Part shown: positions 1 through 6,500 of the stretch, one piece after another
Numbering within the stretch: position 1 is the stretch's first letter
Layout: each line of letters begins with the position of its first letter
Assembly (NCBI GenBank): GCA_043809745.1
Contig: JBDROU010000056.1
Coordinates: forward strand, 1 to 56,800
DNA from: JBDROU01 sp043809745 [NCBI: bacterium]
Lineage (GTDB): Bacteria > Elusimicrobiota > JBDRMW01
DNA length: 56,800 nt
Reading direction: 5' to 3'
Notes under the pieces: model-generated
Seen by the model: only the letters and a program-made list of their open reading frames with translations
What the model was told of the DNA's origin: nothing
The model's database searches: none
Made by a program: the position numbers and the translations under genes

Positions 1-187
1 TCCGCGCTTCCTTCAGACAAAACCTCGCGATTTTGCCCTTGCGCTTCACTAACAGTTTCACCTATAATACTTATAGGGTCGGTTCTCCTGTAGAGGACTT
101 TCACCTCATAAGTTTATGCCCATGCTGGGCGTACACAAATCGGTGCACTGGAAGTCGCTTGCGCGCCTCCAGTGACCTCAATGATAT
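1..187. other. GC-rich hairpin-bearing junction, cassette-boundary-like
   Basis: No gene is seen. Unlike the AT-rich surroundings, this stretch is GC-rich and holds two compact inverted repeats: GCCCA-TGC-TGGGC near 118-130 and CACTGGA ... TCCAGTG near 147-175. The second ends about 12 bases before the start codon of the small gene at 188. This layout, a folded GC-rich element directly abutting a short promoterless gene, resembles an integron attC site, but the canonical core GTTRRRY is not clearly present. The attC reading is an inference with low confidence. Confidence 0.35.
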
Positions 188-577
188 ATGAAAAATAGTA
201 ATAAAAGTAGGAATATTAAAATTATTGTTGGGACATGCATTGGTTTAACAGGAGCTGGAGGATTCATCAATGATTTCTTTATAAAAAGTAGTTATCAGTT
301 AACGGAGAATACTTTTAGATTAGCTCTAGCAATTCCCATGTTTTTATGTGTTTTAACTTTCCCATGGTGGAAAAAACCTTGGAAGAAATATATTGGTCTT
401 AACTTTAACGAATTTGTTGGGATTCATATTTTCGCCTATTTGGTTATGATTCTCGCAATTGCAAGTTTTTTGGGATGGCTCACCTCACCGAAAATATACT
501 TTTATTATTTTTTTTCATCAATTATATATTTGGGTGTTAGCTTATATTTATATATTCAGAATTATCGTGAGAAATGA
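188..577 (+). CDS. Small hypothetical integral membrane protein
   Basis: A 129-residue protein that I do not recognise. It has a basic N-terminus (KNSNKSRNIK) and about four hydrophobic segments (roughly residues 11-27, 44-60, 78-97 and 105-123), so it is probably an inner-membrane protein. A W-W-K-K-P-W-K-K stretch sits between segments two and three, probably on the cytoplasmic side. It is AT-rich and is flanked on both sides by GC-rich hairpin-bearing DNA. There is no clear Shine-Dalgarno sequence. The context is that of a mobile gene cassette rather than an operon member. Confidence 0.6.
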   Translation: MKNSNKSRNIKIIVGTCIGLTGAGGFINDFFIKSSYQLTENTFRLALAIPMFLCVLTFPWWKKPWKKYIGLNFNEFVGIHIFAYLVMILAIASFLGWLTSPKIYFYYFFSSIIYLGVSLYLYIQNYREK

Positions 578-762
578 ATAAAATTATAAAGAAATAAAAA
601 CATATATCAAATCAATCCACCGGACTGTAAAGCTGCGCTTTTTGTTCCTGCTGAGCTCAAGTGTTGCGCGGCGCAGGTTAGCTCCCCATGCCCGCCAACC
701 CAGCATACTCCAAGCAGTGGTAGACACCTTAGCATTTACCTGGGACCCACATTGCATACTAG
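578..762. other. Second GC-rich junction with hairpin, no gene seen
   Basis: The region downstream of the small membrane gene turns GC-rich again. It contains the hairpin AAAGC-TGC-GCTTT near 629-641 and GC-rich segments rich in GCGCGGCGC and GCCCGCC. No open frame with a credible start was found. Its composition matches the junction at 1-187, so the two may be related cassette boundaries. This is an inference only; the two junctions are not obviously identical in sequence. Confidence 0.3.
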
Positions 763-1011
763 TTCAAAGCACCCAACTCTGAAAGCATTCTTTACAGGCT
801 TAGTGGTGTCGTGCATAGAGGAACGTATAGCTACTATATTCCTGGGGGCGGCTTAGACTTGGTTCCTGCAGAGGATTTCTTCTTTGATTTCCATTTCTTG
901 ATGTCAAAGGTAAATGGTTCCGTGTTTCTCGAAACATCAATCATTGATACAAACGGTAAACATTTCGAGCCCGCTCAGGTCCTGAACTTATCGGAAGGCA
1001 AGGTGAAATAA
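763..1011 (+). pseudogene. Truncated reading frame cut by a transposon remnant
   Basis: The frame is open from just after a stop at 760-762 to a TAA at 1009-1011. The only early start is a GTG at 811. The predicted segment contains a glycine-rich turn (IPGGGLD) and alternating hydrophobic residues typical of a beta-rich protein, but I do not recognise it. Its stop codon lies inside the first bases of the repeat element that begins at 1010. The natural C-terminus was therefore probably removed when that element inserted. The 5' end also lacks a ribosome binding site, so this is most likely a fragment. Confidence 0.35.
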
Positions 1012-1144
1012 TGGGACAGGTTCTTTTTATTTAGGTCTGCCAATTTCTCTTAGATCGAATTTCTTTCCTAATAGATTTTCCAGTTTTTCTTTAAATCGAA
1101 TATTGCCAAATATTCCGTTATGTCAAAAATGAACCTGTCCCATT
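1010..1144 (-). mobile_element. REP-associated (Y1/RAYT) transposase remnant, copy 1
   Basis: A 135 bp element bounded by terminal inverted repeats: AATGGGACAGGTTC on the left and GAACCTGTCCCATT on the right. Reading the minus strand from about 1121 gives H-N-G-I-F-G-N-I ... E-N-L-L-G-K-K-F-D-L-R-E-I-G-R-P-K followed by a stop. This matches the C-terminal tail usual in RAYT/IS200-like Y1 transposases (…LGRKL…PGRPK). The catalytic part is absent, so this is an internally deleted, non-autonomous remnant. A near-identical copy lies at 2039-2177 in the same orientation. Confidence 0.75.
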
Positions 1145-1203
1145 TATTCCATTTATTCTTCTTTGGGGTTGTCTGCATATTACATTTTCTATATAATAAG
1201 GTA

Positions 1204-2010
1204 ATGTATCCCGTTAATTATTCCATGTTAAATGTGAAGGTTGGTCCGGTTATTGTATCTTTCAAATCGAGACGAACGCCGCTTTATTTACTCAAATCTC
1301 TAGGATCCTTTGTTACAAGAACCAAAGGTGATTTTTTGATTGATCTTCAATTCACGAACAAAAGAGTAAAAACTAAGGGCAGTATTTCTTTTAAACATAC
1401 CCGAGACACTGTGAGAATTAAAAGAGAGGACTTTGATTCTACAATCAACCTTATTAAAAAAACAGGTACTGTTACTATTGCGAAGAACTCTTTAAGTTTT
1501 AACTCGTATTTGCGCGTGCTTTTCAGCATGCTCCTGATTAATAAAAAATCTTTGCTTATACACTCCTCGGGTCTTATTGTAAATGATAAGGCGCATATAT
1601 TTATAGGCAAATCCGGCTCAGGAAAGACCACAATAATAAGGAATTCGAAAGAATTTCAGAGCTTAGGAGACGAGCTTATTTGTATTTCAAATATTAAAGG
1701 AGTGTTTTGCTCCTTTTCAACCCCATTTGGAGGTGAACTTCCACAGATAAGAAGGAATCTATGCTTTCCCTTGAAATCTATATATAAAATAATAAAATCA
1801 GGCAAACCTACTATAAAAAAATTATCCAAACATGCCGCTTTTACTTTACTTCTTAAATGCGCGATGAACTTCAGTAATAATGAAGATACCATCTCGAAGA
1901 TAACAAAATTTATATCTAAAATCATAAAAAGAATTCCATTGTTTGAACTTCAAACAACTAAAACTTTATCATTTAAAATAGTTTGCATAGGAGAAATACC
2001 AATTATTTAG
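1204..2010 (+). CDS. HprK-like serine kinase associated with PqqD/RiPP clusters
   Basis: A protein of about 268 residues with a P-loop G-K-S-G-S-G-K-T-T at residues 135-143, preceded by I-H-S-S-G-L-I and followed by a S-L-G-D-E-L-I-C segment. This is the layout of the C-terminal catalytic domain of HPr kinase relatives. Such stand-alone HprK-like proteins occur beside PqqD-like proteins in RiPP loci, and some lasso-peptide versions phosphorylate the precursor. The frame runs upstream to an ATG at 1120, but those 28 residues come from the transposon remnant, so ATG 1204 is preferred. The gene is enclosed by two directly repeated remnants, which suggests it may have arrived or moved separately from pqqD. 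Confidence 0.6.
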   Translation: MYPVNYSMLNVKVGPVIVSFKSRRTPLYLLKSLGSFVTRTKGDFLIDLQFTNKRVKTKGSISFKHTRDTVRIKREDFDSTINLIKKTGTVTIAKNSLSFNSYLRVLFSMLLINKKSLLIHSSGLIVNDKAHIFIGKSGSGKTTIIRNSKEFQSLGDELICISNIKGVFCSFSTPFGGELPQIRRNLCFPLKSIYKIIKSGKPTIKKLSKHAAFTLLLKCAMNFSNNEDTISKITKFISKIIKRIPLFELQTTKTLSFKIVCIGEIPII

Positions 2011-2038
2011 CTGATTTATGCATATAACATTAGAGAAT

Positions 2039-2177
2039 AAGTGGGACAGGTTCATTTTTTTTCTAGGTCTGCCCATTTCTCTTAGATCGAATTTCTTTCC
2101 TAATAGATTTTCCAGTTTTTATTTAAATCGAATATTGCCAAATATTCCGTTATGTTAAAAATGAACCTGTCCCATTT
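2039..2177 (-). mobile_element. REP-associated (Y1/RAYT) transposase remnant, copy 2
   Basis: Second copy of the element at 1010-1144, in the same orientation, with ends GTGGGACAGGTTC and GAACCTGTCCCATT. The minus-strand reading repeats the transposase tail but has an in-frame TAA where copy 1 has a Glu codon (after R-F-K), and the terminal G-R-P-K becomes G-R-P-R-K with run-on. It is therefore a more decayed relative. It lies just upstream of the promoter for the pqqD-like gene. Confidence 0.75.
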
Positions 2178-2185
2178 ATTACAAA

Positions 2186-2214
2186 TTGAATAATACTTAT
2201 TAATGATTTATAAT
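2186..2214 (+). promoter_or_regulatory. Sigma-70-type promoter for the pqqD-radical SAM pair
   Basis: TTGAAT at 2186-2191 and a perfect TATAAT at 2209-2214 are separated by exactly 17 bases. The predicted transcription start is about 12 bases upstream of the ATG at 2233. It begins directly after remnant copy 2, so the kinase gene upstream is probably transcribed separately. Confidence 0.65.
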
Positions 2215-2232
2215 TACTGAGTTGAAAATATT

Positions 2233-2514
2233 ATGAAATATACCATAGATAAAAGATTAGCTTACCAGGAGATTGAAGGGCAGCTTTATATAGTGAGCCC
2301 TTGGGATCATAAACTTCATAAAATTAATCCATCGGGTAGGTTTATCTGGCAGTTTATTGAGAAAGGCTTATCACAACAAAATATAATTCAAAATATTATT
2401 GGTGAGTTTGACGTCTCTAAAATACAGGCAGAGCAGGATTTCTCAGAATTTATTGAAAAAATGGTCAAAAAAGGATTAATCTATACTAATGAAGAACCAC
2501 TCCATAGCAGTTGA
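2233..2514 (+). CDS. PqqD-family peptide chaperone / RiPP recognition element
   Basis: A 93-residue protein with the PqqD fold pattern: an N-terminal beta hairpin (Y-Q-E-I-E-G-Q-L-Y-I-V-S-P), then the L-H-K-I-N-P-S-G-R-F-I-W-Q-F-I-E motif, a helical segment and a C-terminal winged part ending in K-K-G-L-I. PqqD-like proteins bind the leader of a ribosomal peptide precursor and deliver it to a radical SAM enzyme. It overlaps the downstream radical SAM gene by 26 bases, which implies tight coupling. The family assignment is strong. The partner precursor proposed here is the peptide at 9297. Confidence 0.8.
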   Translation: MKYTIDKRLAYQEIEGQLYIVSPWDHKLHKINPSGRFIWQFIEKGLSQQNIIQNIIGEFDVSKIQAEQDFSEFIEKMVKKGLIYTNEEPLHSS

Positions 2515-3508
2515 TCTGTCCCGCATCGCTTCAGTGAAAAACATTCCATTAGATGTAACCTGGGAAATAACGAAAAAGTGCAATTTGAAGTGCAAGCCAT
2601 GTTACATTGTACGTAATAATAAGGAAGAGTTGAGTATTGATGAAGGAATAAAACTTATAAAAGACCTTTCAAAAGCTAAAACACTGTATTTGACATTAAC
2701 AGGAGGGGAGCCTTTTACGCGTAAAGATGCGCTTAGGATATGGGCATCTGCGGCGCAAAATTACAAAATGGCCGTTACCATATTTACAAACGGGACCCTT
2801 ATCGAAAGGGAAGATTTAGAATGGCTTAAAGTTCTCTCGCCTTTTGCCGTACATATAAGCTTATTTTCAACAAATAAAAAAATACATGAATCAATGACGC
2901 GAATAAAAGGATCTTTTGGTAAAACCCTAGAAGCTATTAAATCACTTAAAAAACTAAAATTAACCCCGGTTATAAAAATGCTTCTTTGCAGAGAAAATTT
3001 TAATGAAAGAAATAATTTAATAAAGCTGGCTGAATCATTGGGCGTAAGCTGGAGCATTGATCCGGTGGTAACGCCAGAAGAAACCGGCGGCAAAAATCCT
3101 GTAAAATACCGGCTTTCCGAAAAACAAATAAACACGCTTCTAACCGATAGCTCTAAGCATTTAATTCCAAAATTCAGCCCCAACTCACCGCATGAGTTCA
3201 TTTGCGGTGCTGGTGTAAATCTGGCGGCTATATCTAATTGCGGCACAGTTTATCCGTGTTTGATGTATCCGAAAGCAGTTGGAAATATAAGAAAAAGTTC
3301 TTTTGGAGCGATATGGAACAAATCCATTTATCTAAATAAAATACGAAATCTTGAATTTAATGATATTAAATCCTGCAGGGCATGCAATATTCTAAGCTTC
3401 TGCAGCAGATGCCCGGGTCTTGCCATGTTAGAAGATAGAAATGAATTCGGACCGGCTTCTACCAGCTGTATGATGGCCAAAATAACAAAAAACGTGATCA
3501 AGGGTTAA
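2489..3508 (+). CDS. Radical SAM/SPASM peptide-modifying enzyme
   Basis: A 339-residue protein. The CX3CX2C cluster motif (C31-N-L-K-C35-K-P-C38) binds the radical SAM [4Fe-4S] cluster, and a T-G-G-E-P motif near residue 72 binds SAM. The C-terminal third carries a SPASM-type cysteine set: C-G-A-G, C-G-T-V-Y-P-C, C-R-A-C-N-I-L-S-F-C-S-R-C-P and a late S-C-M-M. SPASM enzymes paired with PqqD modify peptide side chains, for example by thioether or C-C crosslinks. The start overlaps the pqqD-like gene. The reaction cannot be read from sequence. The three cysteines of the candidate precursor make thioether chemistry one possibility. Confidence 0.8.
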   Translation: MKNHSIAVDLSRIASVKNIPLDVTWEITKKCNLKCKPCYIVRNNKEELSIDEGIKLIKDLSKAKTLYLTLTGGEPFTRKDALRIWASAAQNYKMAVTIFTNGTLIEREDLEWLKVLSPFAVHISLFSTNKKIHESMTRIKGSFGKTLEAIKSLKKLKLTPVIKMLLCRENFNERNNLIKLAESLGVSWSIDPVVTPEETGGKNPVKYRLSEKQINTLLTDSSKHLIPKFSPNSPHEFICGAGVNLAAISNCGTVYPCLMYPKAVGNIRKSSFGAIWNKSIYLNKIRNLEFNDIKSCRACNILSFCSRCPGLAMLEDRNEFGPASTSCMMAKITKNVIKG

Positions 3509-3539
3509 TTATAATTAATTCGAAGTTTATGAGAGATCT

Positions 3540-6500
3540 TTATAGAGAACGGGAATGTATTTGTAATTTAGCAAGATTTCTTCCAACAACTCCCGGCTGA
3601 TAATCATTCAGGTTAATTTTAATAACTGATTCCGTTTCTGGAATTACCTTACTCTTCTTTTTTGATCTAAAATCTATATTTTTTACAGATATCAAATTTC
3701 TTTCGGCATACTCAACCGCTTTTTGATGATAAGCAACCTTTGGTATAAACCATGCGGCAACTAAAGAAATTAACAATAACGAAAACAGTAATGCTGAAGA
3801 TATAGACCCTTTAATTAAATTGCCGTTGTTTTCCTTAGGGCTTGATATGTTTTCATCAATTACAAAACTAATATTATTTTCTTTGCTGAGATTAGATCTT
3901 ATTGCGGATAAACCTCCTGCCCAGACGCACATTCCGGTTTTGTCAATTTCCACTACTTGATCTGTTTCACGGTTAGTAACATATAAAGTTCCCTTATCAA
4001 AACGGTAAAAAATACTCCTTTTTATTAATTCTCCTTTAGCTGTTCTACCCGACAAAATTGTTTTAACATCCTCTTCGCTGAAATGCAAAGGTTCTCTTAA
4101 ATTATATTTTATTTCTTCCTGACCGCTTAGCAGAGCTGCAAAAATACGGCATGCGACGTCTGAAAAACCAGTATGAATGTAGAGGTTGCACGCAAGATGC
4201 TGATCAACCCCAAATTCAGCTATTCTCTCAATCGTACAATTCGGGGCAACTACAACTACCATAATCTTCTCTTCCTTAATATCATGATATGTAAAATATT
4301 TTCTGTTGCCGCCAGGAATAAATTCCCCCCATAGAAGGGTAAGAGCAATATTATCCTTTACCTCATCATCCATATTGGTCACAATATAGTTCTTAAGCTT
4401 GGCTCCAAATATGCCTTTCATTTCAGCTGTTTGTTCGGTATCGATTGTATTCTGCGCCCTACTTGCTATATGTTCTGCAATATGCTTCCTCCCGTACGGG
4501 ATATACTCTTTTTTGCCTTTCCGACCCTTATTAAGCATACTTATTGTGGCGCTATCTCTTCCTTCATGCATTACAATAACATTGGGAATATTGACCGATG
4601 ATTTATTTTTACCGGATTTATATTTATAAATTATATCTTTTACATCATCCCTCTCAACAAAAAATGCCTGACGCACTCCGATAGGCGAATATATGTCTCT
4701 TCTCAGTCCTTGTTCTTTGTCAGCATCTTCGACTAATTTCTTTCCTTTCTCGACACTTTCCTTAATTTTGTCTTTTCTGATTTTTAAGAACAGCGAAACA
4801 AATCGCTGTTGTATATTATCTAGATTATTTTCATAATCTTTTTCACTAATGCCTTGAGGCTGCACGCCTAAACAAATTACATCGAGTTGATATTTTTCCC
4901 AAAGATCATAAATCTTATATTTGATAATATCTTCTTTTATATTTTCCTTATGCTTCAAGAATAATTCATCATCAACACCAAAATTCGTTAAATCAATAAC
5001 TAATTCACCATAATATTCATTTGACTCTTTTCTAATGTTTTTTTCTCCATCTAATACATAAAATACTGCGCATATTAATTTATTCTCACCTATATTAAAT
5101 TCATAAACGGAGCCTTTCCAACCTGTCTTACGCGCTTCTTTATCTAATTTATTCATCAAATCTTCTTTTGATTTTAAACCTTTAAGCAGATTAGTGACCA
5201 GATCAGTATCAATTTCCAACAATCTGGAATACTGCGGGTAACCAATATACAATTTATTCATTGCCGCATCTGTAATTATTTCAATTATGGAATTCCAATC
5301 GTTATTAGAAAAAGAGTCAAGTATCGCTCTAGATATAATCCTCTCATCTATAAGTTCAACAATTGCGGGATAGGTGTCTGCAATATACTGTTCCCAAATA
5401 AAATATAGAAGACTGTTCTTAAGATTCTCTTCCCCTTCACCTGCGGCTATTTCTTCAGCAACCGCTTTTTTTATGGTACTATCTAAATCATATCCAGGCA
5501 CAAATACTTCAACCAATGCTGATCGTAATTCTTTATCAAATATATTCTCTGCCCTTTTTAATATTTTTTCTTCCGTGATTATTTGTTCAAGCGTTTTAAT
5601 TACCTCATTTTGAGTCCCATTACTTACTGAATTTAGAACACACTCCCTTATTTGTTTTTCCGAAAGCTCTCTAATAATATTTTCATTAGTATTTTTAATA
5701 AACATCCACCAGGCCAGAAATACCAGTTCGTCTATTTCTTCAGAACGGCCCTCATTGAACATTTGGTCTTTGGCTTTATTAATGTATTCCTGCGCTTTAA
5801 CCCCCATGGCTTCAGCAAAACCTTGCCTTATTTCAGGTGTAATTAATTTATCCAGTGCGGCTTTCCTTTTGTTTTGCAGAACATCTCTTTGTTTTTTAAT
5901 ATTTGCAAAATTTTTGAAAATATTTGCTTTGATAATTCTTCTTTTTCTTTCGAGATCTGGCAGTATTTTATTTATATACTGAACTATTTTTTTACACTCC
6001 CGTTCCAAAAGTTCAAAAACAATCTCTACCCAGAATCCTATATCCATACTTTTGTAAGATTCATCTGCTAATTCGAGAAGAACCTCATCACTAGCTTCCA
6101 CACATACACTGAAGTCAATTTTTTCTGAGCTGTTTCTCAATTCCCTCCTTTGTTTAACATCTTTTTTGCCTAACTCTAAGCTTATTTCCTTAGCCATTTC
6201 TGCCACAGCTTGATTATCAACCTCTGCTGCATAAACTGAACTTAATGTCATTAATATCTCGCTTAACGGCTGCAGGTTGAAAATCGGAATTTTATCTTGC
6301 TCCGAAACCAACAACTTTATGATATCTTCTATTTCCGCAGATTCGCTTTCAGCCATAAATCCTAAATTCACTGCTTCTGCTTGCAGACTATTCTCAATAT
6401 ATTCTTTTGCTTTCGGAAATTCACCCTGCTTAAAATAAACTTTACCCAAAAGACCTATTATATAGCTATCTGGTATATTTTTGTTATTTTTTACAATCGT

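Noticed and set aside
1120-1203. ATG 1120 as the start of the HprK-like kinase
   Set aside because: Those 28 residues are encoded by the transposon remnant and are not kinase-like; ATG 1204 gives the usual beginning.
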